Source: Pseudopedobacter beijingensis (lineage in GTDB: Bacteria > Bacteroidota > Bacteroidia > Sphingobacteriales > Sphingobacteriaceae). Taken from it: a stretch of 64,000 bases of DNA. Position numbers and translations under genes: made by a program. Position 1 is the first letter of the stretch, and each line of letters starts with the position of its first letter. Shown here in pieces: positions 17,808 to 26,519 of this stretch. The DNA lies in the NCBI RefSeq assembly GCF_042678145.1, contig NZ_JBHUDG010000051.1:186001-250000 (forward strand), written 5' to 3'. Below the pieces are notes generated by a model. It saw only the letters and a program-made list of their open reading frames with translations, was not told the DNA's origin and ran no database searches.

Positions 17808-17905
17808 ATAAGGGGTGCTAAGAGGTTCAGCTGAGATGATACCCATCAAAAAACTGTTCTCAGACAGTTTACAAACAACTGAACCAGGTAATACTGGCGT
17901 AGTAA
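17808..17905 (+). promoter_or_regulatory. TPP (THI-element) riboswitch
   Basis: The leader contains GGGGTGC at 17812-17818, CTGAGAT at 17831-17837 followed by ACCC, a variable P3a hairpin (AAACTGT/ACAGTTT), then GAACCAGGTAATACTGGCG at 17881-17899. This order and these consensus blocks (CUGAGA, ACC, GAACC..GGuaAUaC..GCG) define the thiamine pyrophosphate aptamer. The pnuT ATG is 9 nt after the final GCG, so control by hiding the translation start is likely. High TPP is expected to lower expression of both downstream genes. Confidence 0.95.
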
Positions 17906-17907
17906 AA

Positions 17908-18585
17908 ATGGCACACGATCTCTTTTTCCTCCTTTATATTTTAAATTTCACAACTGTGGCTTTTGTAGATATTAAAGATTGGTTCGTATTATTCTTAACT
18001 CAACTTAAAGAAACCGGAATTGTGGAGTGGTTTGCTGTATTATTTGGCATAGCAGAAGTACTGCTGGCAAAAAGAAATAATATATGGCTTTATCCTACAG
18101 GCATAGTTTCTATTATGCTATCCATGTATTTATTCTTTCATGTTCATTTATACGCAGAAGCTCTTCTCAATCTGTACTATTTACTTATGAGTATTTACGG
18201 GTGGTATCTATGGGTAAATAAAAAATCTAAACCTACCGTAAAAATAAGCTGGACAACTGAGAAAGAACTCAACATAGCCATAGCTATCTCTATTATTGGT
18301 TTCTTTTTTCTATATTTTATACTAAGTCGTTTCACGAGGTCAGATGTTCCTGTAGAAGATGCAATTGTTGCATCTCTGGCCTGGGCAGGAATGTGGTTAC
18401 TGGCCAAAAGAAAAATAGAAAACTGGATATTTTTGAATATTTCCAACATCATAGCTATCCCTTTACTTATCCATAAAAAACTGCCATTAATGGCACTTTT
18501 AACATTATTTCTGTTTACTGTAGCTGTATTTGGCTTTTTTGACTGGAAAAAAGCATACCAAAAAGAAAACAAACTTCAACCGTAA
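17908..18585 (+). CDS. pnuT: PnuC-family thiamine transporter PnuT
   Basis: The ATG at 17908 gives 225 residues with about seven membrane helices (IVEWFAVLFGIAEVLLAKRN, WLYPTGIVSIMLSMYLFFHV, MSIYGWYLWVNKK). WxxG/YP and SIYGWYLW are PnuC-family signatures. PnuC homologues behind TPP riboswitches are thiamine transporters (PnuT), and the aptamer immediately upstream supports that over nicotinamide riboside. A frame extending to 17815 would run through the riboswitch and is rejected. The next gene follows after 3 bp. Confidence 0.93.
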   Translation: MAHDLFFLLYILNFTTVAFVDIKDWFVLFLTQLKETGIVEWFAVLFGIAEVLLAKRNNIWLYPTGIVSIMLSMYLFFHVHLYAEALLNLYYLLMSIYGWYLWVNKKSKPTVKISWTTEKELNIAIAISIIGFFFLYFILSRFTRSDVPVEDAIVASLAWAGMWLLAKRKIENWIFLNISNIIAIPLLIHKKLPLMALLTLFLFTVAVFGFFDWKKAYQKENKLQP

Positions 18586-18588
18586 AAT

Positions 18589-19671
18589 ATGTCTTTTGAA
18601 CAATCGTGGACTACCAAGATTAGAAAATACGCTGCCGAATCAGAAACTTTAGGAAAATTACATCCGGAAATACTTAATTTAATTTATGAACAGAATTGGT
18701 TTAATCTGTACGTCCCAAAAATATATGGAGGATTAGAAAAACCACTTTCTGAAATATTAAGACTAGAAGAAAATTTAGCCAAAGCCGATGGCAGTCTGGC
18801 GTGGACAGTAACACTATGTAGTGGAGCTGCCTGGTTTGCTGGTTTTTTAGACCCGCAACTGGCTATAGATATTTTCAGTGATTCAAAAGTTTGTTTTGCA
18901 GGTAGCGGAGCCACAGGAGGCACAGCGATAGAAACCGATAATGGCTACCTTATCAATGGCTTTTGGAAATATGCTAGTGGAGCCTTGCATGCTACCATAT
19001 TCACAGCCAATTGTACCCTTTGTGATAAAAATGGCAATCCGCTACTCAACAATGATGAGAAAGAAATAGTTAAATCTTTCATTTTAAAAAGAGAAGAAGT
19101 TGAAATTATTCCAGAGTGGTCGTATATTGGATTAGCTGCTACCGGCAGTCATGCCTTCAAAACTAAAGATCTCGTCGTTGGCAAAAATCGGCTATTTGAA
19201 ATCAACAGTGCTCTAAATGTAGAGTGTCCGTTACTCAACTACCCTTTTATGGCTTTAGCCGAAACAACGCTTGCGGTAAATCACTCAGGAATGGCATTAC
19301 ATTTTATAGAATTGGTTGAAGAGTATTTTTATCAACGTTCAGGTTTAAAAAGATATACCCCAGAACAGGTCTCCTACTTTGAAAAGGATCTCCATAATTT
19401 GAAAGCTAATTTTAAGGCAGTACGCAAAGCTTTCTATAATACTTTCGATTCTTCATGGAAACAGTTCAAAGAAACAGGAATAGTTAATGATGATCTATTA
19501 AAACAAGTTAGTAAAAAAAGCAGATCCTTAGCTCATAGGGCAAGAAAAACTGTGGATGCCTTATACCCATATTGTGGATTGGAAGCAGCAAAAAAAGAAT
19601 CAGAATTAAACAGAGTTTGGCGGGATTTACATACGGCAAGTCAGCATTCGTTATTGACTTTTGAGTTTTAG
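18589..19671 (+). CDS. Acyl-CoA dehydrogenase-fold flavoprotein (type-2 C-terminal, monooxygenase-like)
   Basis: This 360-residue protein has the acyl-CoA dehydrogenase layout: N-terminal helices (HPEILNLIYEQNWFNLYVPK, YGGLEKPLSEILRLEENLAK, ADGSLAWTVTLCSGAAWFAG), a middle beta domain (GYLINGFWKYASGALHATIF), and a C-terminal helical bundle ending DLHTASQHSLLTFEF. The RDLHTA.QH.L ending is like the DszC/HpaB-type branch, which contains flavin monooxygenases, so dehydrogenation of an acyl-CoA should not be assumed. It lies 3 bp after pnuT and presumably shares the TPP riboswitch. Its connection to thiamine is unknown. Confidence 0.8.
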   Translation: MSFEQSWTTKIRKYAAESETLGKLHPEILNLIYEQNWFNLYVPKIYGGLEKPLSEILRLEENLAKADGSLAWTVTLCSGAAWFAGFLDPQLAIDIFSDSKVCFAGSGATGGTAIETDNGYLINGFWKYASGALHATIFTANCTLCDKNGNPLLNNDEKEIVKSFILKREEVEIIPEWSYIGLAATGSHAFKTKDLVVGKNRLFEINSALNVECPLLNYPFMALAETTLAVNHSGMALHFIELVEEYFYQRSGLKRYTPEQVSYFEKDLHNLKANFKAVRKAFYNTFDSSWKQFKETGIVNDDLLKQVSKKSRSLAHRARKTVDALYPYCGLEAAKKESELNRVWRDLHTASQHSLLTFEF

Positions 19672-19678
19672 AATAAAA

Positions 19679-19714
19679 ACAGTTTCAAAACCCTATAAAA
19701 AGCTTTGAAACTGT
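19679..19714. terminator. Bidirectional terminator between convergent genes
   Basis: ACAGTTTCAAA at 19679-19689 pairs perfectly with TTTGAAACTGT at 19704-19714. It lies between the dehydrogenase-fold gene (plus) and the lipoprotein gene (minus). Confidence 0.8.
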
Positions 19715-19722
19715 CTGAAAGC

Positions 19723-20220
19723 TTATTTTTTTAAAGCATCTTTTACATTTTCTATTTTTTTATCTGCTTTATCAGCAGCATCTTTTATATCTTGTTTTGT
19801 CTCTTGAGCTGCAGATTTAATATCTTCTCCAGCCTTATTGGTAGCTTCTTTAGTTTTATCAGCTATATTTTCCGCTGCAGATTTGGCATCACTCACCGTA
19901 TTGTTCACACCTTCTTTAACATCTTCGGCTGCATTATTTACAGCTTCTTTGGTATGTTCCCATGCAGATTTGGCATCATCTAATGCTTTACGAGCCTCCT
20001 CTTCAGCATTTTTATCACCACGTGCTACTGCATCATCCAAATCTTTCTGGGCCTTATCCATTTTTTCCTTCAACTCTACCTCTGCTTTATCCGCACTATG
20101 GTCAAGAGAATCAATGGCATTGTCTACCTGTTCACCTGCAGTTTCATTATTACCATTATTACCACAAGATACAAGGGTTAATGTTCCAGCTATTACAGCT
20201 AAAAAAGCTAATTTTTTCAT
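19723..20220 (-). CDS. Alanine/lysine-rich coiled-coil lipoprotein
   Basis: The 165 residues start with a lipoprotein signal (MKKLAFLAVIAGTLTLVSC, lipobox LVSC). The rest is almost entirely one amphipathic helix rich in Ala, Lys, Asp and Glu with 11-residue-like periodicity (AKSAWEHTKEAVNNAAEDVK, AENIADKTKEATNKAGEDIK), resembling LEA/apolipoprotein-type repeats. It is probably an envelope or periplasmic stress protein; no catalytic function is expected. The composition also creates long open antisense frames, which are artefacts. A 14-bp palindrome lies 44 bp upstream. Confidence 0.85.
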   Translation of the reverse strand: MKKLAFLAVIAGTLTLVSCGNNGNNETAGEQVDNAIDSLDHSADKAEVELKEKMDKAQKDLDDAVARGDKNAEEEARKALDDAKSAWEHTKEAVNNAAEDVKEGVNNTVSDAKSAAENIADKTKEATNKAGEDIKSAAQETKQDIKDAADKADKKIENVKDALKK

Positions 20221-20263
20221 AACAGTTTGTCTTTAATTTTTATTAAACTTTTAAACATCAAAT

Positions 20264-20277
20264 AAACATTAATGTTT
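20264..20277. promoter_or_regulatory. 14-bp perfect palindrome upstream of the coiled-coil lipoprotein
   Basis: AAACATTAATGTTT lies 44-57 bp before the lipoprotein ATG. The position fits an operator. No regulator is known, and AT-rich palindromes also arise by chance. Confidence 0.3.
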
Positions 20278-20490
20278 GAATAACTTAATTTTTTTTGGTA
20301 TTAAAGCAAAACCTATACCAATATCAATCTACATCTATAAGGTGGAATAAACGAGATAATAACACACCCTATTGCATCTGGAAACATGAACAATCAATCA
20401 GTGCTCCCAAAATGCTTAGCTTGCTTTTCCAGTATTGATATTTTAAAAAACAAGGCGCATACTCCGCTCAGAATAATTATCTGTAAAACT
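20278..20490. other. Intergenic stretch without recognisable content
   Basis: Between the lipoprotein promoter region and the terminator of the PLP enzyme gene no start-to-stop frame of note, repeat or RNA-like structure was seen. Confidence 0.5.
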
Positions 20491-20526
20491 AAAAAAGCGA
20501 ATAACTTAACAGTTATTCGCTTTAAA
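20491..20526 (-). terminator. Terminator of the transsulfuration enzyme gene
   Basis: GCGAATAAC at 20497-20505 pairs perfectly with GTTATTCGC at 20512-20520, flanked by A and T runs, 30 bp past the stop on the minus strand. Confidence 0.85.
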
Positions 20527-20550
20527 TAATTTATTTCTAAGCTGTAAAAA

Positions 20551-21690
20551 CTATTTTAAAGCCTGCTCCAAATCTACCAACAGATCCTCAATATCCTCGA
20601 CTCCTACGCTTAAACGTAATAAGTTATCCGTAACGCCTACTTTCTCCCTCTCCTCCTTTGGAATAGAACCATGCGTCATTGTAGCCGGATGATTAATTAA
20701 AGACTCCACACCACCTAAAGATTCTGCAAGAGTAAATACCTTAAAAGAAGAAGCTACCTTAAATGTCTCTTTCAAATCGGCACCTTTCAACACAATAGAA
20801 ATCATCCCGCCAAAACCATTCATCTGTTCTTTGGCTACCTGATGGTTAGGATGATCTGTAAATCCTGGCCAATATATTTTATCAATCTTAGGATGATTTT
20901 TTAAGAACGCAGCAATCTTTTCACCGTTTTCACAATGCGCTTTCATTCTTAGATGCAAAGTTTTAATTCCTCTTAAAGCCAAAAAAGCATCTTGTGGCCC
21001 CGGAGTAGCTCCGCATGCATTATAAATAAACCAAAGTTTTTTGTATAATTCCTCATCATTCACTACAATAGCACCCATCACTACGTCCGAATGCCCAGCA
21101 ATATATTTTGTAACAGAATGCATTACAATATCGGCACCTAAATCCAGAGGATTTTGCAGATAAGGAGAAGCAAATGTGTTATCCACCGTCAATAACAAAT
21201 TATGTTTTTCAGCAATTGCAGAAACTGCTTTAATATCAATAATCTGCATCGTTGGATTGGTAGGTGTTTCTATCCAGATCTGCTTCGTATTCTCATTTAT
21301 ATAAGAAAGAACATTCTCTGGATTACTAAAATCTATAAAATGAAACTTGATACCATAGTTAGAAAAAATCTTTGTAAAGATTCTGTAAGATCCTCCATAC
21401 AAATCATTTCCTGTGATTACTTCATCGCCCGGTTTTAACAATTTCATAATCGCATCTGTAGCACCCATACCACTTGAAAATGCCAATCCGAAACGGCCGT
21501 TCTCTAACGCGGCAATACAATCTTCCAATGCCTTTCTCGTAGGATTGGTACCTCTCGAATACTCATATCCTTTATGGTCTCCCGGCGATGCCTGAGCATA
21601 AGTAGATGTCTGATAAATAGGGGTCATTACCGCTCCCGTTGTAGGGTCAGGTTGCTGACCTGCATGTATAGCTTTAGTTCCGAATTTCAT
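20551..21690 (-). CDS. Cystathionine gamma-synthase-type PLP enzyme
   Basis: This 379-residue Cys/Met-metabolism PLP enzyme opens MKFGTKAIHAGQQPDPTTGA and contains YEYSRGTNPTRKALEDCIAA, the PLP-lysine motif VMHSVTKYIAGHSDVVMGAI (Lys in SVTKY) and the C-terminal SLGGVESLINHPATMTHGSI. It belongs to the cystathionine gamma-synthase / gamma-lyase / methionine gamma-lyase group. Gamma-synthase or gamma-lyase activity is most likely, but the two cannot be told apart by eye, so no symbol is given. It is monocistronic with its own terminator. Confidence 0.93.
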   Translation of the reverse strand: MKFGTKAIHAGQQPDPTTGAVMTPIYQTSTYAQASPGDHKGYEYSRGTNPTRKALEDCIAALENGRFGLAFSSGMGATDAIMKLLKPGDEVITGNDLYGGSYRIFTKIFSNYGIKFHFIDFSNPENVLSYINENTKQIWIETPTNPTMQIIDIKAVSAIAEKHNLLLTVDNTFASPYLQNPLDLGADIVMHSVTKYIAGHSDVVMGAIVVNDEELYKKLWFIYNACGATPGPQDAFLALRGIKTLHLRMKAHCENGEKIAAFLKNHPKIDKIYWPGFTDHPNHQVAKEQMNGFGGMISIVLKGADLKETFKVASSFKVFTLAESLGGVESLINHPATMTHGSIPKEEREKVGVTDNLLRLSVGVEDIEDLLVDLEQALK

Positions 21691-21779
21691 GTTATCTCAA
21701 ATATTGATTGTTTACATTCGCTAAAATTAGCGTCCGTTTTTATAAAATCTAAAATCCTAAATTGTAAATCTAAACCTTT

Positions 21780-23252
21780 TTAATATGCCCTTGCAAATGC
21801 AACCCTTTGTTTAGATGGTTTTCCTGTTACAATACAAATGCCTTCCTCTTGTTCATTATTCAAAGGGATACAACGAATGGTTGCTTTGGTTTCCTCTTTA
21901 ATTCTCTGTTCAGTTTCTGATGTACCATCCCAATGTGCCATTACAAAACCAGGTTTTTCGTCCAGTATACGTTTAAAATCTTCGTAAGTATCTGCTTTCA
22001 CCGTATTTTCTGTTCTAAAATCCAATGCTTTTTGGTATATATTAGATTGAATCTCCTCTAAAAGTTGCTCCACTACATCTGCAATATTATCTCTGGAAAG
22101 AGTTTCTTTAGTACGTGTATCCCTTCTCGCAACCTCAATAGTGTTGTTATCCAAGTCTCTGCCTCCTAAAGCCAGACGTACAGGCACTCCTTTCATTTCA
22201 TACTCTGCAAATTTAAATCCCGGACGTTGCGTATCTCTGTCATCATATTTCACAGAAATACCCTTTGCTTTCAGCTTAGAAATAATATCATCCGCCACTT
22301 CAGATATTTTAGCCAGTTCCTCATCTCCTTTATGGATAGGTACAATTACCACTTGTATTGGTGCTAATTTAGGAGGAAGTACCAGACCCGCATCATCAGA
22401 ATGCGCCATAATCAAGGCTCCCATTAAACGGGTAGAAACACCCCAAGAGGTTGCCCAAACAAACTCCTGTTTGCCCTCTTTACTGGTGAATTTAACGTCA
22501 AAGGCTTTGGCAAAGTTTTGACCTAAAAAATGCGAAGTTCCTGCCTGCAAAGCTTTACCATCCTGCATCAATGCCTCAATACAATAAGTATCCAGTGCAC
22601 CTGCAAAACGTTCATTCTCTGTTTTCTTTCCTCTCAGTACAGGTAATGCAAGCCAGTTTTCTGCAAAATCAGCATACACTTCCAGCATACGTTCTGTTTC
22701 CTCTATAGCCTCTTCCCTGGTCGCATGGGCCGTATGCCCCTCCTGCCATAAAAATTCTGCTGTCCTTAAAAACAAACGCGTACGCATTTCCCAACGTACC
22801 ACATTGGCCCATTGATTAACCAAAATAGGTAAATCTCTGTAAGATTGAATCCACCCTTTATACGTATTCCATATAATAGTTTCAGAAGTAGGTCTTACAA
22901 TCAGTTCTTCCTCTAGTTTAGCCTCCTCATCCACAATAATGTTTCCAGAACCATCATTCTTAAGGCGGTAATGAGTAACAACTGCACATTCAGTAGCAAA
23001 ACCATCAACATGGGAAGCCTCTTTAGAAAAGAAAGATTTTGGAATAAACAATGGAAAATAAGCATTTGAGTGTCCAGTATCTTTAAATTTCTGATCTAAA
23101 ACAGACTGCATTTTTTCCCATATGGAGTAACCATAAGGTTTAATTACCATGCAGCCCCTTACCGCCGAATGCTCGGCCAGATCGGCTTTTGCCACTAATT
23201 CGTTATACCATTGAGAATAATCCTCTGATCTGCTTGTTAACCCTTTGCTCAT
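21780..23252 (-). CDS. proS: Proline--tRNA ligase (archaeal/eukaryotic-like type)
   Basis: This 490-residue class II synthetase carries RPTSETIIWNTYKGWIQSYR (motif 2 region), VVRWEMRTRLFLRTAEFLWQ and EGHTAHATREEAIEETERML, GTSHFLGQNFAKAFDVKFTS and ATSWGVSTRLMGALIMAHSD. It lacks the large editing insertion of the usual bacterial type. It ends in a C-terminal tyrosine (VAFARAY), as archaeal/eukaryotic-type ProRS enzymes do. It charges tRNA-Pro. The 206-bp region upstream, shared with a divergent lipoprotein gene, shows only AT-rich promoter-like sequence. Confidence 0.97.
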   Translation of the reverse strand: MSKGLTSRSEDYSQWYNELVAKADLAEHSAVRGCMVIKPYGYSIWEKMQSVLDQKFKDTGHSNAYFPLFIPKSFFSKEASHVDGFATECAVVTHYRLKNDGSGNIIVDEEAKLEEELIVRPTSETIIWNTYKGWIQSYRDLPILVNQWANVVRWEMRTRLFLRTAEFLWQEGHTAHATREEAIEETERMLEVYADFAENWLALPVLRGKKTENERFAGALDTYCIEALMQDGKALQAGTSHFLGQNFAKAFDVKFTSKEGKQEFVWATSWGVSTRLMGALIMAHSDDAGLVLPPKLAPIQVVIVPIHKGDEELAKISEVADDIISKLKAKGISVKYDDRDTQRPGFKFAEYEMKGVPVRLALGGRDLDNNTIEVARRDTRTKETLSRDNIADVVEQLLEEIQSNIYQKALDFRTENTVKADTYEDFKRILDEKPGFVMAHWDGTSETEQRIKEETKATIRCIPLNNEQEEGICIVTGKPSKQRVAFARAY

Positions 23253-23458
23253 ATTAAAAGTTGGCGTAATTTTTATTGTATATTTCTAATATTGTTGACG
23301 AATGTCAAAGTTATAAATATTAGACTTATAAAGATGTTAATATTTTAAACCTTTTCAGATATAAGTTGTCAATATCTGTGTAGCGTAATATTTACGTAAA
23401 ACGTATGGTTAAGCTACAGAGGTTGTTTATATTTAAATGGGATTAAATTTTTAAGGCG

Positions 23459-24460
23459 ATGAAAACAAAAAACATATACGGTATAATTGTTGGAGGAGCA
23501 GCTTTATTGCTGGGTAGTTGCAGCACCGGCAAAACTACTCTGCAAAATGCCTCTAATGACGATGTTTACACCTCTCGGGTAGAAGCAAAAAAGATAGAGT
23601 ATACTCCCAGAAAAGTAGAAGATTACTCTACCAACAATTCCTATAACAGAGACGACAATACATATAATGAAGGATACGATTCCAGAATCGACATAGATAG
23701 AAGAGATTCCTACACTTGGCGCGACTCTTACTATGACAACTATTTACGATACGATCCATACTATAACCCTTATTTCAATAACTGGTACAGTCCCGGATTT
23801 TCTGTAGGCCTGGGGTGGAATAGTTGGGGCGGAAGCAGTTGGCATTTTGGATGGAATAATGGTTGGTACGATCCTTATTATTACGGATGGAATAGCCCTT
23901 ACTACAATCCCTGGATGTATGATCCATGGTACAGACCATACCGATATAATTATTGGGGAATGTACTCTATATATAACCCCGTTTATTGGGGAGGTGGATA
24001 TTATGGTGGAGGATACTACGGTGGTATATGGTCTGGAAATGTGGTTCAGAACAAACCTAGACCATCAAGAGGTCCTGCGGCTACCGTCAGACCTGACAGA
24101 AACAATACCGGAAGCACCTCCAATGGTCGTATTCCTATGCCTACAACCAGACCTAGTCGGGGTGATGTGAGTCAGGGAACCAGACCTTCTATAGACAGAC
24201 CTACAGGTGGTACATCTGGCAGACCATCTTACGAAGGAAGGCCTTCCAGAACTAATGAGCCTGCTTCAAGACCATCAAGAAATGAAGCTCCGCCACAAAG
24301 AACAGAAAGACCTGCTACGGAGTCGCAAAGACCACAACCTCAAAGCAGACCGGAAAGATACTCTCCTCCTTCCACATCTCCATCTTCTGGTGGCGGATAC
24401 GGCGGCGGTGGAAGAAGCAGCACCCCTAGCGGTGGTGGTGGCGGAAGACCATCAAGATAA
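23459..24460 (+). CDS. Tyr/Gly/Trp-rich then Pro/Arg/Ser-rich low-complexity lipoprotein
   Basis: The 333 residues begin with a lipoprotein signal (IIVGGAALLLGSCSTG). Residues ~75-195 are extremely rich in Tyr, Trp, Asn, Gly and Pro (YYGWNSPYYNPWMYDPWYRP). Residues ~200-333 are Arg/Pro/Ser/Gly-rich with repeated RPS motifs (PSYEGRPSRTNEPASRPSRN) and end GGGGGRPSR. No catalytic domain is visible. It looks like a disordered, possibly adhesive or cell-surface matrix protein; this is inference from composition. The basic tail and lipid anchor suggest bridging the outer membrane to acidic polymers. An outer-membrane porin gene follows after a hairpin. Confidence 0.8.
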   Translation: MKTKNIYGIIVGGAALLLGSCSTGKTTLQNASNDDVYTSRVEAKKIEYTPRKVEDYSTNNSYNRDDNTYNEGYDSRIDIDRRDSYTWRDSYYDNYLRYDPYYNPYFNNWYSPGFSVGLGWNSWGGSSWHFGWNNGWYDPYYYGWNSPYYNPWMYDPWYRPYRYNYWGMYSIYNPVYWGGGYYGGGYYGGIWSGNVVQNKPRPSRGPAATVRPDRNNTGSTSNGRIPMPTTRPSRGDVSQGTRPSIDRPTGGTSGRPSYEGRPSRTNEPASRPSRNEAPPQRTERPATESQRPQPQSRPERYSPPSTSPSSGGGYGGGGRSSTPSGGGGGRPSR

Positions 24461-24468
24461 AATATAAT

Positions 24469-24508
24469 ATCACCATTCCTTATTTTGAGTTAAACAGGGA
24501 ATGGTGAT
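24469..24508 (+). terminator. Hairpin between the low-complexity lipoprotein and porin genes
   Basis: ATCACCATTCC at 24469-24479 pairs perfectly with GGAATGGTGAT at 24498-24508. No strong T run follows, so it may be an attenuator or RNA-stability element. Confidence 0.55.
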
Positions 24509-24538
24509 CATTCTACTCAACCATCTATTGAAAATATT

Positions 24539-26068
24539 ATGGATATCAAAAAAATACTGAGTATAGCCCTTATAGGAGGGTTAACCCAACATGCATTTGC
24601 ACAATACACCGAGGATGCTTTCAATTTTTCCCGGACAGAAACTAGCACTACAGCAAGGTTTAGTGCCTTAGGTGGGCAACAAACATCTATGGGTGGAGAT
24701 TTAAGCTCTATTTATGGAAATCCGGCTGGGTTAGGTATGTTCAGCCGTTCCGAATTTGGTTTTTCTATTGGTCTTAATAGCTATAAAAATAACCATACCT
24801 TTCTTGGCAACACCGGAACAGACAATGTATTCAATCCAACGATAAATAATATAGGAATTGTTTTACATTCACCGGTTTCCAAATACAGTGGCGATACAAA
24901 AAAAGGTTTGGTAGCCGTTAGTTACGGTATTGGTTATCAAAAAAACAATTACTTCAAAAATGAACTGAATCTTGCAGGAAGAACAGATAACAATGGCTTA
25001 AGTGATTTTTTTGCAGATCAGGCTAATCTGGATGGCGCTATAGACCCCACAAAGTTAGGCTCTGAGACTATTTTTGGTGCATATCATGGTTTTCTTATAG
25101 ACCGCAGTGGCAATTCATACGTTCCCAATACTTATACAGATAGCGATCAATCTATTAACGTAATGCGCAAAGGCGGGCAATCCAATATAGATTTATCTTT
25201 TGGTCTTAACTTCAGTAATCAGGTATATATAGGGGCCGGATTAGGTATAGCGTCTGTAAACTATAAATCAAGAGAAACACTCCTGGATAACGGAGATTTT
25301 TTATACGACATTGATAATCCCATCACTCCTGCACCACCTGCAGGTCAACCGCAATACCCCGAGTTTAACCCTAGAAGAAGCTATAATGCTAATTTTTACA
25401 GAAATTACGACACGGAAGGTGCTGGAGTTAATTTCAAATTAGGAGCTATTATAAAACCAGTAGACGAGTTTAGAATAGGCTTTTCTTTTGAATCTCCTAC
25501 CTATTACGATTTAACCGATAATTATTACGAAAGCCTTTCTTACGTAAGTCCTTACAATGAAAGAATATACCGTGAAGAAAACTTCCCGATGACCTATAAC
25601 TTACGTACCCCTCTAAAATTGAACGGTGGTATTTCTTATATCATAGGAAATAAAGGCTTTTTAAGCGCCGACATTAATTACAGCGATTATTCAACCGCAA
25701 AATTCTCTTCCAATTTAAAAGGAACAGACAGAAATGTAAACGACGGTATCCAACAAAGCTATAAAGATGTAGTAAACTTTGGAGTAGGCGGAGAATTTAA
25801 AGTAAGCAACGAATTTGCAGTAAGAGCAGGTTACAGATATTTAGCTGATCCTTACAACACCAAAATCAGCAACAATGACAATGCTATAAACAGATATTCT
25901 GGTGGTTTTGGTTACAAAGTTGGGACCTACTCTATAGATGCTGCTGTAATGGTTTACGACTCTAAAGATGGTTATAATAACTACACGCTCTCTACCGGAG
26001 ACCAGCCCTATGCAGATATATCTAAAACAACGACTAGATTCTCTATTACTTTTGGAGCTCGGTTTTAG
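24539..26068 (+). CDS. Outer-membrane transport protein, OMPP1/FadL/TodX-like
   Basis: This 509-residue protein has a signal peptide (IALIGGLTQHAFAQ) followed by YTEDAFNFSRTETSTTARFS and ALGGQQTSMGGDLSSIYGNP AGLG, the conserved N-terminal block of the FadL-like hydrocarbon/fatty-acid channel family. Alternating beta strands continue to the C-terminus (TTRFSITFGARF, terminal Phe). It probably forms an outer-membrane barrel for hydrophobic molecules; the substrate is unknown. It may be cotranscribed with the lipoprotein gene 78 bp upstream. Confidence 0.88.
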   Translation: MDIKKILSIALIGGLTQHAFAQYTEDAFNFSRTETSTTARFSALGGQQTSMGGDLSSIYGNPAGLGMFSRSEFGFSIGLNSYKNNHTFLGNTGTDNVFNPTINNIGIVLHSPVSKYSGDTKKGLVAVSYGIGYQKNNYFKNELNLAGRTDNNGLSDFFADQANLDGAIDPTKLGSETIFGAYHGFLIDRSGNSYVPNTYTDSDQSINVMRKGGQSNIDLSFGLNFSNQVYIGAGLGIASVNYKSRETLLDNGDFLYDIDNPITPAPPAGQPQYPEFNPRRSYNANFYRNYDTEGAGVNFKLGAIIKPVDEFRIGFSFESPTYYDLTDNYYESLSYVSPYNERIYREENFPMTYNLRTPLKLNGGISYIIGNKGFLSADINYSDYSTAKFSSNLKGTDRNVNDGIQQSYKDVVNFGVGGEFKVSNEFAVRAGYRYLADPYNTKISNNDNAINRYSGGFGYKVGTYSIDAAVMVYDSKDGYNNYTLSTGDQPYADISKTTTRFSITFGARF

Positions 26069-26097
26069 ATAAGAAACATTAGAAAAGATATTTAAAA

Positions 26098-26218
26098 GGA
26101 GCTGTATCAAAAGTCATTCGGATGGGTATAGTACTGAGAAATCTTCTTCCTCAGCACTCCTGAGACAGACCCCTCACCTTAACTTGGGATGACAAGATTC
26201 TTTTATTGATACAGCTCC
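26098..26218. repeat. Imperfect palindromic intergenic element A
   Basis: GGAGCTGTATCAA at 26098-26110 is perfectly complementary to TTGATACAGCTCC at 26206-26218. Inside lie GTCATTCGGATGGG and TGGGATGAC, again roughly complementary. The element is about 121 bp and non-coding. It could fold as one long stem after the porin gene. Its inner GTCAT(T)CG / ATGAC ends resemble the elements at 51,674 and 60,167. Confidence 0.65.
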
Positions 26219-26519
26219 CTTAAAATTTAAAGGGGCTGTTCAAAAGTGTTTATCCTCCTGATTACCGAATGTTTTGGCATAGACTTGAACCTCTCATACA
26301 AAACTAGTGAAAGGAATAAGTAATCTATTTTAGAGATACGCTGCTCAATCCTGTAACCTCCAGAAGATTAGGAAAACACAATCATATAGAGTTATCCCCT
26401 TAGCTTGTCGAAATAACAGAGTTTTTTTATTTTCACCTTACCCCTTAAATACTCAGTAAAGAAGGAAAACGGGATATTTTTACGCATACAAATTCTAGCA
26501 ATTTTATAACAAATAATAA
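26219..26519. other. Intergenic stretch with decayed repeat-like sequence
   Basis: GGGGCTGTTCAAAAG at 26232-26246 resembles the left arm of the preceding palindrome but has no matching right arm. Near 26,405-26,420 TTGTCGAAATAAC resembles the end of the element at 60,167. No gene was found. The EamA promoter should lie in the last ~100 bp. Confidence 0.4.

Noticed and set aside
17815..17907. N-terminal extension of PnuT
   Set aside because: The frame passes through the TPP riboswitch aptamer, which is RNA and not coding.
19792..20236. Several plus-strand frames opposite the coiled-coil lipoprotein
   Set aside because: They are antisense shadows created by the Ala/Lys/Asp-rich codon pattern of the real gene.
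23847..24467. Two alternative frames inside the low-complexity lipoprotein gene
   Set aside because: They arise from repetitive codons in the real frame, which alone has a start with a lipoprotein signal.
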